Shown: positions 50,624 to 61,471, counted from the stretch's first letter. The stretch: 64,000 bases of DNA from Chitinophaga sp. E66 (GCA_019285755.1 CP079103.1:2418001-2482000), one strand, 5' to 3'. Program-made: numbers and translations. Notes: a model not told the origin generated them from the sequence alone.

Positions 50624-53600
50624 ATGAGAAACCTTTACACGAATCCGCAACAAAGAGGAAGGCGTCGTATTAGTAGGAAATTGGGGGATTGGTAATATAT
50701 GTCTTCTGCATCTTATGTGCCGCTGCCAACGCAGCGCCTTTGTCTGCTGCTCCGCCTAAAAGGGTAGTATTAACTTCAAACGCAGATAAAGGATTCAGTT
50801 ATCCGAACGCAATGGCCACGCTGGGCCTTCAACCGGGAGACACTATCGTGGTCCCCGGAGGAGATTATGCGTACCTGCATCTTGGCAACATTACCGGGAC
50901 CGCCGCAGCGCCAGTGGTAGTCATCAACCAGGGCAGGTCAGGCTCGGCATCAATAACAAATTACCGGGCGGCAACACAGTAATGGCCATCAGTACCTGCG
51001 CATTTATGGAAATCTCCGGCGCCGGCACTCCAGGAGTTGAATACGGGTTTGATATCTACGGTCGCAACGTCAATAATGATACTGAATTCGGAATTTATCT
51101 CGGCAAAGGTTCTACAGACATTGAAGTACATCATGCATATATTCACGATTGCGGTACGTTTATAGTAGCCAAAACCCTCCAGTCCTGCGCCGCTCCGCAA
51201 TGGTTGGAAGACAAATACGTAATGCGCAACGTCAGCATCCACCACATTAAGGGGCGCAATTCCGCTTTCGAAGGCTTTTACATCGGCAATACCAATTATT
51301 TCTGGAACGATGGTTCCTGTACCAACCTCAAAACTCACTGGATAGAGAATTTACAGGTATATGAATGCGACCTGGAGAATATGGGGAACGACGGTATTCA
51401 GATCTCTGTTACCCGAGATGGCGACAATCGCATCCACAATAACCGTCTGGTAAACTATGCGACGAACGGCGTAGATTCCCATGGATATGGCATCCTTTGC
51501 GGCGGGGGCAGTACGCTTAAAATTTACAACAACTATATCAGCAAAGGCTTTATGCCGGCCGTCACCATTTTCGGCTCCGGCACTCAGGAAATTTATAACA
51601 ACCTGATCACTGATATAAAGACCGAGGGTATCGTGGTGTATGATAAGATCCCCGCCGGTGTAGACGCCTGGCGCTTCCCGGCCGCGGTGGCGCGTATCTA
51701 CAATAACACAATCCACAAGGTAGATCAGAACCGCGATGGCATCAAAGTATATGCGTATCTGACTACCCAACCGCATCAGATCTACAATAACCTGCTCCTG
51801 GTAAACGGAGCCGCGGGCGACTATCCCAGCAGCGGAATATACGCCAAAGGCGACAAGCTCGTGCTCGTACAGGCAGGTAACAACCTCCAGTTCAGTGACA
51901 TCACCCAGGCGAAGCTGGCAAACCCCGACGGCGGGGATTACCGGCCCACATCCGTATCTCCGGTTATCGATAAAGGCGCCAACATTTCAGCGATCACATT
52001 TGACCTCGACGAGTATTCCCGCCCGGTAAACGGTGTGTTTGATGTAGGCGCATATGAATACCGCGATGCGCCGGATGTCAACATACCTCCGGTTGCCAAA
52101 GCCGGCCCCGATCAGACCATCAAACTGCCTGAAAACACCGCCACCCTGGACGGCTCGGCTTCCACCGATGCAGACGGCCGCATCACCGGCTATAACTGGT
52201 CAAAGGTAAGTGGGCCCGCAGGCGGAGAAATCAGCGATCCCGCTGCTATCAAACCCGTCCTTACAGCCCTCGGTCAGGGCACTTACGTCTACCGGCTCCA
52301 GGTTACAGACGACCAGAACGCCACCGCTGCAGACGAAGTGACCATCACCGTGCAGGCCGCAACAAATGAAGCGCCCTGGTCCAACGCCGGGCCCGACCAA
52401 ACCATTCAACTTCCCATCAGCTCAGTAACGCTCGACGGATCGCTTTCCGTGGATAATGACGGCACCTTCACATTTGCCTGGGCTAAAATTTCCGGTCCGG
52501 CAGGCGGCGCAATCAGCAATGTAGCGGTTGCGAAACCAGTCGTATCAGGATTGCAGGCCGGCACTTATATTTTGAGCTTACCGTTACGGATAACCTGGGC
52601 GCTTCGGCAAAAGACCAGGTAGTAATTACGGTAAATCCGGCAGCCAATAAGTTGCCCATTGCCAACGCCGGCGCCGATCAAACCATAAAATTGCCTGTAT
52701 CCACTGCCACATTGGATGGATCCGCTTCCGAAGATGAAGACGGCAGCATTGCCTACAGCTGGGCCAAAATATCCGGCCCTGCCGGAGGGATTTTATCAGA
52801 CGCCGCCATCGCCAGGCCCGTCGCAAACGATCTGCAGGCAGGCGTTTATATTTTCGAACTAACCGTTACCGACGATAAGGGCGCCACGGCCAAAGACCAG
52901 GTGCAAATCGCAGTCAATCCTGCAGACAACATCCTACCGGTAGCCAATGCCGGACAAAATCAGATCATCCAGTTGCCGCTCAATACGCAGACTTTGGATG
53001 GCTCATCCTCGTCCGATGAAGATGGACGGATAACGGCCTGGAAATGGGTGAAGGTATCCGGTCCCTCCTCAGGAGGCACACTGTCTGACCCCTCCATTGC
53101 CAGACCCGTTGCTTCAAATCTGCAGGCTGGAGTGTATATCTATGAACTGACGGTAACAGACGACAGGGGCGGATCCGCCAAAGACCAGGTAAGCATTACC
53201 GTGAACCCCGCAGACAACATCCTGCCGGTGGCAAATGCCGGACAAGACCAAACTCTCCAGCTGCCGGTTAACCTGTTAACGCTGGACGGCACGCAGTCCT
53301 CAGACGCAGACGGCCGTATTGTCAGCTATGGATGGGTGAAAGTTTCCGGGCCCGCAGGCGGCAGCCTCTCTGACCCGGCGCTTGCCAGGCCAGTTGTTAC
53401 GAACCTCCAGGCCGGGGTATACATTTACAGTTTAACGGTCACAGATGACAAAGGCGATACAGCTACTGACCAGGTTAGGATCACCGTTAACCTGGCCGAC
53501 AATAAACTGCCCGGGGCCAATGCTGGCGCTGATCAGACGATACACCTGCCTGTAAACTCACTGCAATTGGATGGGACGCTGTCGGAAGATACAGACGGCA

Positions 53601-54630
53601 CGATCACATTCTTATGGACAAAAGTGTCCGGCCCCGCGGCAGGTAGTATCGCGAATAGCAATACTGCAAGGCCAATGCTGAACGGACTAGTGGAAGGAAC
53701 TTATATAATCGAGCTAACCGTAACGGACGACCGTGGCGCATCGGCGAAAGACCAGGTTAAAATCACGGTAGGCCCGGCAGAGAATAAACCGCCGGTTGCC
53801 AACGCTGGCCCTGACCAGGCGATCCGCCTCCCTGTCAATTCCACGACACTCGACGGCTCTCTCCACTGACGAGGATGGAACATTAACGTTCTCCTGGACC
53901 AGGATCTCCGGTCCGCAAGGAGGGGCTTACCAATGCAACCGCGGCCCGGCCGCTGGTATCCGCATTGCAGGCGGGCACCTATGTGTATGAGCTCATCGTT
54001 ACTGATAACCGCGGCGCAACCGCGAAAGACCAGGTGACGATCACCGTGTCTCCTGCCGCCAACATACCTCCGGTTGCCGTGCAGTCGAACCGTATCATCA
54101 CCCTGCCGACAGACTTCCTGGCGGTAGATGCCGGCGCTTCCTTCGATGAAGACGGTACGATCGCTCAATATAAATGGGAACAGGTTTCCGGGCCTGCGAC
54201 AGCTGTCATCCTCAATGCAAACAAACAATATACCTGGCTGCAACAAATGAGCAAAACCGGGCTCTATGTATTCCGCCTTACTGTTACGGATGACAAAGGC
54301 GCTGCGGCGAGCAAGGAGTTTTCAATTACGGTGCTGGAAAATAAAGAGAATCATGATAAGGATTCGCTGGTACTGTATCCCAATCCGGTCAAACAGCATC
54401 TGAACATCACCATCCAAATCAATAAACCCGAAAGCCGCATGCTGCTGCAGGTATTCAATGCCCTGGGCGTGCTGGTCCATAGTGAACAGTTCAGCGGAGA
54501 CGGCCTCTTCCGCAAAACGGTGGATATGCAGAAGTTCCCGGCGGGAATATATGTTGTGAAGATTACGTCGCCACAAGGATACGCGGCAACGCGGCAGATC
54601 ATCAAGATCGAGTCGGGAGTAGGGCTTTAA
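50624..54630 (+). CDS. T9SS-exported parallel beta-helix protein with PKD-like repeats
   Basis: About 1335 residues. A basic start (MRNLYTNPQQRGRRR) leads to a signal segment (GLVIYVFCILCAAANA). The catalytic or binding region (about 125-485) is a right-handed beta-helix with stacked N/G-rich rungs such as DGIQISVTRDGDNRIHNN, GGGSTLKIYNNYISKG, GTQEIYNNLITDI and ARIYNNTIHKV, like pectate-lyase-fold polysaccharide lyases and epimerases. Then come eight PKD/K319-like domains and a T9SS type A sorting domain (DSLVLYPNPVKQHLNITIQI ... QIIKIES). Frameshifts near 50685, 50950, 52575, 53868 and 53925 are repaired. Action on the EPS or on another polyanionic polymer is inferred; active-site residues cannot be named. 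Confidence 0.82.
52086..54350 (+). repeat. Eight tandem PKD/K319-type repeats of 285 bp
   Basis: Units begin with a PPVANAGPDQ-like motif at about 52086, 52371, 52656, 52935, 53220, 53505, 53790 and 54066, so the period is about 285 bases or 95 residues. Each unit then has LDGS-S-DEDG, W-KVSGP-GG, LQAGVYIYELTVTDD and AKDQV-ITV. Units 4 to 7 are the most alike, which suggests recent expansion by unequal exchange; the last is the most divergent. Confidence 0.9.
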
Positions 54631-55238
54631 GCCTTTTCCCAGGCGCCCGTCGATTCATTATAACGTTTGAGGATCCTGGCGGGGTTACCGCCTACAACGC
54701 AAAAGGGAGGCACATCTTTAGTGACCACGCTGCCGCCGGCCACCACGCTGTGGCGCCCGATGGTAACGCCCGCCGTCAACACGGCGTTTGCGCCGATCCA
54801 ACAGTCATCTTCCACAACGATTTCTGCGGTAGATACCGGCTGCAGAGAAACCGGGACACTGATGTCTTCGTATCCATGATTCAAGCCGGACATCACGACA
54901 TTTTGTGCAATGATGACATTGTTACCTATCCTCACGGGGCCAATCAGCACATTACCAATACCGATCCTTACGCCATCCCCGATAACAACGCCGCCAACGC
55001 CATTGTTTACCGTGGCGAAGTCTTCGATCGTAGAACCCGCGCCGATATGAAATGGGTTAAAGGCAGCACGTCCATCCGCGTACGGCGGCGCACCAGTGCC
55101 CCCTGCCTTTTTATGAAAGAAAGGGTTCACGAACCATTTGACCCAGGTACGCGGTCGCGCCTGGCCTTTGGGCATCAGTGCATATAAAACAAAAGCCTTG
55201 ACACGCGGGTCCTTTTTAAGCTTATCTTTCAGGCTCAT
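54627..55238 (-). CDS. Left-handed beta-helix (hexapeptide) acetyltransferase
   Basis: An intact 203-residue protein of the WcaF/LacA-like acetyltransferase group, which move acetyl from acetyl-CoA to sugars. Hexapeptide repeats are clear: GVVIGDGVRIGIGNVLIGPVRIGNN (in pieces), and the catalytic His is in MSGLNHGYEDIS (about residue 118). AEIVVEDDCWIGANAVLTAG and GRHSVVAGGSVVTKDVPP follow, then GNPARILKRY at the C-terminus. The start overlaps the stop of the GT4 gene upstream (ATGA), and its stop overlaps the stop of the convergent beta-helix gene by 3 bases. Probably O-acetylates the EPS. Confidence 0.9.
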   Translation of the reverse strand: MSLKDKLKKDPRVKAFVLYALMPKGQARPRTWVKWFVNPFFHKKAGGTGAPPYADGRAAFNPFHIGAGSTIEDFATVNNGVGGVVIGDGVRIGIGNVLIGPVRIGNNVIIAQNVVMSGLNHGYEDISVPVSLQPVSTAEIVVEDDCWIGANAVLTAGVTIGRHSVVAGGSVVTKDVPPFCVVGGNPARILKRYNESTGAWEKA

Positions 55239-56438
55239 GCTGTCTTTTTAGGTGAAAGTATGGCAGAATAAATGTGCTTGACCATGTTTTCCCAACTATG
55301 GCTATGCGCGAAACGGATCCGTTCCTCAGCCATACCGGGCGCCGTGTCTCCCAAAGCGCCTTCAACCTGTTGCAGCCACACTTCCGGAGACGCTGCCAGC
55401 CGCACGTGGTCTTTGAATATGCTCATCGCTTCCGTGGTGGTGGCAACGGTCGGCTTTCCAAGTGCCAGGTATTCGTCTATTTTCAAAGGGTAATTCCCGA
55501 TAGTGATCGGGTTTACGATCTGGGGATTGATGCAGACATCGAACGACTGGATGTAGGAGGGTAGCTCGCTGACGTCTTTCCTGCCCAGGAAGTGAATATT
55601 GGAGATCTGGTGTAACTCGCTGGTGGCAAAAGCATCATCTTCAGGGCCTACCAGCACCAATTGCCAGTCCGGCCGTGCCCGTGCGATATGCGCAAGCAAC
55701 GGAATGTCCAACCGCAGTATATTCAAGGCGCCTACATAACCGATACGCGGCCCTGGCGGCAGCGCGGCTACGTCTGCCGGAACCGGCCGGTCTATTGTAG
55801 CATCGAAAAGCCCCAGGTTACATCCTGGCCAACGCAATAGCTATTGGGGTTGGCTTTCAGGCAAATGTCCTGTATCCAGGGGTATTGGCCACGGCCACGT
55901 CCGCTTTGGCGATATGCTGCGGTTCCAGTGTTTCACCATGCTTCTTCCAATAATCCACACCAATGATGAAATCCCGGTACAGGTACACATACTTATCCGG
56001 CCGGAGCAGTTCAGGAAAGTAAAAGCCCCTGAAAATATCATTATCGTTGAACAGGATGATATCCCTAAACCCGAGCTGGGTGATGGCTTCCTGTATATCG
56101 CAGGCTAATCTTTTATTGTTGACCCGGTTGAACCAGGAGAACAGGGTAGTGGAGGGGAGCCAGTTAATGGACTCGGCCATGCTTTTAGGACGGAGGTTCC
56201 ATAAATTGTCGCTGATCTTGCGGATATCGTTCTTCCCGGAGCGCACGATCTCCAGGTGAGCCGCCAGGTTGGGATCCGTCTTCGCCTGGAGGGCGGTCTT
56301 ACGGTCCATCGGGAGGTCAACATACAACACGCGGTTGTTTTTCGCGAATTCCTGGGCAATATTCTTACAAGTGCTGCCTACAACGGTAAACCATTGCTGC
56401 AGGCCAATGATTACAAAGTCTCTGTTCTTGATCAGCAT
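55235..56438 (-). CDS. GT4-like glycosyltransferase (TuaH-type)
   Basis: About 401 residues. N-terminal domain: DFVIIGLQQWFTVVGSTCKNIAQEF and RVLYVDLPMDRKT. C-terminal domain: RIGYVGALNILRLDIPLL (phosphate-binding G-A-L loop), WQLVLVGPEDDAF, NIHFLGRKDVSELPSYI, and YPLKIDEYLALGKPTVAT with the Glu of the donor site. This matches the TuaH-like branch of GT4. The start at 56438 (MLIKNRDF) is preferred to 56477, which would add an atypical leader. Frameshifts near 55850 are repaired. Together with the acetyltransferase it forms a two-gene minus-strand unit. Confidence 0.83.
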
Positions 56439-56487
56439 AAGGATGATTGATGTTCGGGGCACAACGTAGTGCGGCACAATTTCACCG

Positions 56488-56495
56488 CAAATGTA
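56488..56495 (-). promoter_or_regulatory. Candidate -7 promoter box for the GT4 / acetyltransferase pair
   Basis: TACATTTG on the minus strand, a full match to TAnnTTTG, 50 bases before the GT4 start. No TTG at the ideal spacing. Confidence 0.35.
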
Positions 56496-56589
56496 CCATC
56501 TTATTCTTAAATTTCCCTATGCCGTTACTCCGGCGCAACTTTTGCGTGATATGGGTGTTATTGGCTATACATCTGACAATCCGAGTTTT

Positions 56590-58104
56590 ATGGCAGAAGA
56601 AACGATTGACATCCGGTTATTGACCGAAGAAGACTACCGCGACCTTAAAGAATCCATGATGAGCGCCTATGCGGACATGCCAGTTACTGGCGCGAAGGCA
56701 CCATCCAAAGGCTCATCAAACTGTTCCCCGACGGACAGATCGCCGTTACCGTCAACGGCAAAGTGGTAGGCTGCGCCCTTTCCATTATCGTTGACTATGA
56801 GAAGTTCGGGGACGATCACACCTACGAACAGATCACAGGCTATTATACCTTCAGCACCCATAATCCCAAAGGCGATACGCTCTATGGCATCGAAGTGTTC
56901 GTACACCCGGATTACCGCGGCAAGCGCCTGGCCCGGAGGCTGTATGACGCCCGCAAGGCGCTGTGCGAGAACCTCAACCTGGAAGGTATCGTGGCCGGCG
57001 GCCGCATCCCCAATTATGAGAAGTATGCCGACCGCATGAGCCCCGGGAATACCTCGAGAAAGTACAGGATAAGGAGATCTACGACCCCACGCTGACCTTC
57101 CAGTTCAGCAACGATTTCATCGTCAAAAGATTTTACGGAATTACCTGCCGCACGACACCTCGTCCAAAGGCTTCGCCACGCTGCTGCAATGGTTCAACAT
57201 CTATTACGAGAAAGACCGAGACACCATCCGGTATAACAAATCCACCGTCCGGATCGGCCTCGTACAATGGCAGATGCGGACCTATGGCAGCATGGACGGC
57301 CTCCTCCAGCAGGTGGAGTTCTTCGTGGATGCCGTAAGCGACTATGAGGCCGATTTCGTAGTCTTCCCTGAGTTCTTTAATGCGCCCCTCATGATCGAGT
57401 TCAACCAGCTAGATCCCGCGGCGGCTATCCGTGGCCTGGCCAAATACACCGAGCCCCTGCGCGAAAAGTTCTCCGAATTCGCCGTCAGTTATAACGTCAA
57501 TATCATTACCGGCAGCATGCCGATCGTCATCGACGATCTCCTCTACAATATCAGTTACCTCTGCCGCCGCGACGGCACCGGGAATCTTTCCGGAAGATCC
57601 ATCCCACGCCCAGCGAAGTTTACAGCTGGGGCATGAAGGGCGGCAACGAAATAAAGGTCTTCGACACAGATTGCGGAAAGGTCGGTATCCTTATATGCTA
57701 CGATGTGGAATTCCCCGAGCTGGGCCGCATCCTGGCCGAGCAGGGCATGCAGATACTTTTCGTCCCGTTCCTGACAGATACCCAGAACGGCTACAACCGC
57801 GTCCGCTTTTGCGCACAGGCCAGGGCCATCGAGAACGAGTGCTATGTGGCGATCGCGGGCTGCGTAGGCAACCTGCCCCGCGTCAACAACATGGACCTGC
57901 AATACGCTCAGTCTGCGGTGCTTACGCCGTCCGATTTCGCATTCCCCGTTACGGGCGTAAAGCTGACGCCACCCCAATACCGAAATGATCGTGGTGGCAG
58001 ACGTTGATCTCGTACTCCTCAAAGAGCTCCATGCATTTGGCAGCGTGCAGAATCTGAAGGATATTCGCAGGGATTTATACGAAGTCATCACCCGGAAAAA
58101 GTAA
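56590..58104 (+). CDS. GNAT acetyltransferase / carbon-nitrogen hydrolase fusion
   Basis: About 507 residues in two domains. N-terminal GNAT domain (about 1-190): [33 protein letters not shown] and the acetyl-CoA loop [24 protein letters not shown]-terminal nitrilase domain (about 225-505): [19 protein letters not shown], catalytic Glu in [11 protein letters not shown], Lys in [11 protein letters not shown], and Cys in [18 protein letters not shown]. The full E-K-C triad is present. Frameshifts near 56683, 57043, 57135, 57590, 57960 and 57978 are repaired; the real end is [10 protein letters not shown] at 58104. The start at 56590 ([11 protein letters not shown]) is chosen over 56491 and 56551. 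This fusion is known in several phyla, with no agreed substrate. Confidence 0.85.
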
Positions 58105-58107
58105 ACC

Positions 58108-58404
58108 ATGCATCAGCATCAAGTGAACCTGGCCCTGCAGATCGTGCCGCAGGTGGCCTCAGAAAAAGTATATGCAGTTGTAGACGAAGCCATCGCCGTT
58201 ATCCAGAACAGCGGACTAAAATACCGTGTTTGTCCTTTCGAGACCGTCATGGAAGGGCCGTACGACCAGGTGATGGAAGTCGTGCGTCTGGCCCAGGAAG
58301 CCTGTTTCAAGGCGGGAGCGGGGCAACTGCTGGTATATGTGAAGATCCAGAATAACCAGGAGCGGCCGGTCACTATCGAAGATAAAACCGGCAAATACGA
58401 TTAA
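58108..58404 (+). CDS. Thiamine-binding-type DUF77 protein
   Basis: A small intact 98-residue protein of the MTH1187/YkoF-like group (DUF77), a ferredoxin-like fold that binds thiamine or pyrimidine compounds in some members. Diagnostic stretches: VNLALQIVPQV, AIAVIQNSGLKYRVCPFETVMEG (the FET-x-x-EG motif) and VVRLAQEACFKAGA. It starts 3 bases after the GNAT/nitrilase gene and is surely in the same transcript, ending in a terminator 5 bases after its stop. A ligand or metabolic link between the two is not known. Confidence 0.85.
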   Translation: MHQHQVNLALQIVPQVASEKVYAVVDEAIAVIQNSGLKYRVCPFETVMEGPYDQVMEVVRLAQEACFKAGAGQLLVYVKIQNNQERPVTIEDKTGKYD

Positions 58405-58408
58405 GCAC

Positions 58409-58442
58409 AAAGCCCGGCCTGCCAACGCAGACCGGGCTTTTT
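58409..58442 (+). terminator. Terminator of the GNAT-nitrilase / DUF77 operon
   Basis: Stem AAAGCCCGG / CCGGGCTTT continued by CTGC / GCAG with a small bulge, 4-base loop, and a five-T run on the plus strand. Confidence 0.85.
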
Positions 58443-58463
58443 CAGACAAGCTTTGTGCACATA

Positions 58464-59268
58464 TTATTCGTATTCGTACGTCACTTTCGCAGATACGTCT
58501 CCCGCATCCTTCTCTACCGCTGATACCGGATAACCCTGGGCATCATACTGGTATTCGTAGGTAGTCACCATGTTGACCTTTACGTCCCTGTTCCCGAGGC
58601 TCATAGCCGTCATCTCGTTCTGAGCCTGCAACATGAACAGTTGCGTCGGGTGCATCAGCGGCACGCGCGCGCCGGCAAAGGGACTTGCCTTTTTCCGTAT
58701 GTCAGTTGCGAAACACCTACGGTATCTTTCCCGTTAGGCTTCATGGAGGCGATGTAGGTCAGGTTATCTCCTTCATATTTGTAGATCTGGTGCGAGTTTT
58801 CCGACGGCTCTTCTTTGTTTTCTTTTTTGATTTCGATCACTTTCCCGTTCTGAATGGTGAATTGCCAGTTAATTTCAAAGCTTGCCTCTTCACCATCGTA
58901 CGCTATCTCCTTACCCTGTGCAGTATTGCCGGAATAGGTATATGAAATGACATGCTTTCGGCCGTCGTGGTGGTAAGTCAGGTTGGAAACCCGCCCCTGC
59001 GCATCATACGCTAGTTGCTGGCCACCTTCTTCACCTTCTTTTTGGATACCGGTGAGGCGATGCTGCCCGTCATAGGAAAAAGTAACAACCTCCGGCTCGT
59101 CGTCCGTTGCCGTGCGGACAAATTTCTTCAAATACTTGACGGGAGCCGCGGCTGCGGGGACGTGGTTTGGGCAGCGGTGGAATCCCCATTGGTGGCGTTG
59201 CCGCTTTGCTGACAGGAAAGTACCAGGATTACGGCAGCCGAGAATGTCAGAACAGGAGTAATTTTCAT
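58464..59268 (-). CDS. Lipoprotein with YD-like repeats, paralogue 1
   Basis: About 268 residues. The signal peptide ends in a lipobox (VILVLSCQQSG; Cys about residue 19), a low-complexity T/S/Q linker follows, and then beta-hairpin-rich YD-type repeats: VTFSYDGQHRLTGI, LAYDAQGRVSNLTYHHDG, YEYQYDAQGYPVSAV and VTYEYE at the end. Frameshifts near 59133 and 58668 are repaired. The organisation resembles the DUF4595-type lipoproteins of Bacteroidota, and it is related in sequence and layout to the two genes that follow upstream. The function is not known. Confidence 0.7.
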
Positions 59269-59410
59269 GATGCAGTATTTAGTTGGATGTAGCCGAATAC
59301 CCGGCACGTATTACGAAATTGAATATTTTTCAGCTGCGCAGCCATAGATATGCCGTGAACTGTCGTGGCGCAACCATGAAAGAGCGCTTTCTGGCTCCTA
59401 AGTGAAGCGG

Positions 59411-60247
59411 TCAGGGTTTATATGTAAAGGTGGTACGGGACGAGTCCGTTTGACCCAGCGCCACGGAAGCGATATACACCGGGTAACCGTCGGCATCCGC
59501 CCTGATGACGGACGTGTCTGCCGGTTCTTCCGTAAATCTCAGGTCTGTCCGGAACTTCGAATGCGACTTCGTGACCATGTGGGTATTGTACAAGACCATA
59601 TGGATCGACGGGCGCAGGCACCATTTCAAACGGTAGGCATACAAGGGGCTTTTAGCCTTCCCGAAAGAAAAGGTCGCCTCCATAAAAACACCGTCTTCAT
59701 CTTTTACCACTTCCCGGATGATGTTCCCGTCTTTGTACGTGAGCTCGGATGTCTGATCCAGGCCATTGCTGCCCTGGATACGGATTTTCGTAACCTTCTT
59801 GTCGGAAACGGTGTATTGCATCGTGACCGTGCTCTTCGTGCCGGTCTGGATATGCGTAATGACCTCTATGCCTTGTTTCGGCTCACCATTGGTTTGGTAT
59901 TCATAAGTGATCTCATGTGAAAAACCTCCATAGGCGAACTTTTCACCGGTCAGGTTCATCTTATCATCGAAAAAGTGTTCCGTTTTACCGACTTCTTCCT
60001 CATCAAACCCGGTCAGATCATTGACAGTTTCAAATCCCTTAAACTTTCCGTTGGCATCCAGCAATACGTTAAAGCGGGTTGCGGAATTGTCTGGCTCAAC
60101 CGTACGGTAGCTTTGCAGATATTTGATTACTTCCTGTGGATCCGGTTCGCCGCCGGGAGGGCCGGAGCGATCGTCGTTTTTGTATTTCGAGCAGGAATAC
60201 AACAGGCAACCGGCCATTGCCAGTATCGCTAAGAATTGGATTCGCAT
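59411..60247 (-). CDS. YD-repeat-like lipoprotein, paralogue 2
   Basis: About 278 residues. The start at 60247 (MRIQFLAILAMAGCLLYSCSK) gives a signal peptide and lipobox (LLYSCSK). The body has NVLLDANGKFKGFETV, GFSHEITYEYQTNGEPKQGIE and SELTYKDGNIIREVV, all beta-hairpin motifs, and the C-terminal block LRFTEEPADTSVIRADADGYPVY followed by SRTTFTYKP. That C-terminal block is shared with paralogue 3 (LITRDTTIVRADAQGYPVYA ... RMTFIYKQ). The frame is intact. No enzyme motif seen. Confidence 0.72.
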   Translation of the reverse strand: MRIQFLAILAMAGCLLYSCSKYKNDDRSGPPGGEPDPQEVIKYLQSYRTVEPDNSATRFNVLLDANGKFKGFETVNDLTGFDEEEVGKTEHFFDDKMNLTGEKFAYGGFSHEITYEYQTNGEPKQGIEVITHIQTGTKSTVTMQYTVSDKKVTKIRIQGSNGLDQTSELTYKDGNIIREVVKDEDGVFMEATFSFGKAKSPLYAYRLKWCLRPSIHMVLYNTHMVTKSHSKFRTDLRFTEEPADTSVIRADADGYPVYIASVALGQTDSSRTTFTYKP

Positions 60248-60378
60248 GTGGGGTATTTTTGTTGATGTAATGATGGTTCCGGATACGAATATGAAGGATG
60301 GCAGATGTAAAAGCAAGGTGTAATACGTGAACTGTCGGATTGAACGAATGAACAGATGTAATCGGGTAATGAAAAAAA

Positions 60379-60402
60379 GCCCTCGCCCGTAGGGGCGAAG
60401 GC
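60379..60402 (-). terminator. Terminator of lipoprotein paralogue 3
   Basis: Stem GCC-C-TCGCCC / GGGCGA-A-GGC with a 4-base loop, followed by a seven-T run on the minus strand; 24 bases after the stop at 60427. Confidence 0.8.
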
Positions 60403-60426
60403 CTGCGCTTATGCGTATCGTAATAT

Positions 60427-61286
60427 TTACTGTTTGTAGATAAATGTCATCCGGGTAGAGTCTCGCTGACCAACCGTTACGGAAGCTGCATAGACGGGAT
60501 AGCCTTGCGCATCAGCGCGGACGATCGTCGTATCCCGCGTGATCAGCTCATCTGTAAACCGCATATCAGGTTCCGCCAACGCCAGGCGTACGGTAGTTCC
60601 GGTTTCGAGATTGGCATTGGTAAATACCCAATGCCCGGATGGCCGCAACATCCATTTAAACCGCCGGGCGTAATACGGGCTTTTTCCTTGCCAAAGCTCC
60701 ATTTGATCTCCGCTACGAACTTGCCCTGATCGTCTGTCACATAGTTACGGACAAGGTTCCGTCTTTGTATTCCAAAATGGAAGTGTTGAGATATCCGTTA
60801 GGTCCGGTGGCGACGAATTTAGTTACCTGGTTGTTTGTTACCGTGAATGTGTGGTTCAGCGTGCTGGATATGCCCGTCGCGATTTCTGTAACGATCTCGG
60901 TTGCCCTCGTCGGGATGCCCTGTGCGTTATATTCATAGGTAATGTCGTGCTTGTAGTCTCCGCGGCGAACCGTTCCCGGATCATGTCCCCTTTTTCGTTC
61001 AGGTCCCAGAGTATCTTTCCTTCTTCTTCCACGAAGCTTTGCGGGTGGAGGCCAATAACGGTTTCGTAGCCATTGAATTTGCCGTTGTTATCAAATGTAG
61101 GGACTATGCGATTCGTCTCGCCTCCGGGGTATTCCGTCTCTATTCTCACCAGTTCTTTGATGACGTTCTGTGGATTAGGATCGCCGCCCGGGGATCGTTC
61201 GGATCGCCATTGCTATCTTTTTTGCAGGAGCCCGCAAGACCCGCCGATACTGCGATCAGTCCGAATGTTAAGAAGCGCTTCTTCAT
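60427..61286 (-). CDS. YD-repeat-like lipoprotein, paralogue 3
   Basis: About 287 residues. Start at 61286 with a signal peptide and lipobox (IAVSAGLAGSCKKDSN), then an N/D/P-rich linker, PTFDNNGKFNGYETVIGL (compare VLLDANGKFKGFETV in paralogue 2), and a C-terminal half that matches paralogue 2 (SPYYARRFKWMLRPSGHWVF beside SPLYAYRLKWCLRPSIHMVL). Frameshifts near 61190, 60965, 60900 and 60735 are repaired. The terminator and spacing suggest that it is transcribed separately from paralogue 2. Confidence 0.7.
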
Positions 61287-61420
61287 TTTTGGGGTGATTT
61301 AAGCTTTAAAAATGGTTTCCATCAATGAAGATGAGCCTTCAGAACGGGAAAGACAATCACCTGCCAGTGAATCATCTCCTGGCAAGTTTGAATGGTAGTC
61401 TGATCGGGGTTAAATAAAGA

Positions 61421-61446
61421 AGCCTCCGTCCGGATGGACGAAGGCT
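61421..61446 (-). terminator. Terminator of the UPF0324 gene
   Basis: Stem AGCCT-C-CGTCC / GGACG-A-AGGCT with one mismatch, 26 bases after the stop; on the minus strand a broken T run (CTTCTTTATTT) follows. Confidence 0.65.
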
Positions 61447-61471
61447 TCCGCCTAATGCAAATATTTTAAGC

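Noticed and set aside
52086..54350. CRISPR-like periodicity
   Set aside because: The 285-base period is coding and in frame, with PKD-like motifs in every unit.
27405..56438. Genomic island with mobile ends
   Set aside because: No integrase, transposase, tRNA end or direct repeat was found at either side; the locus looks like a normal EPS region.
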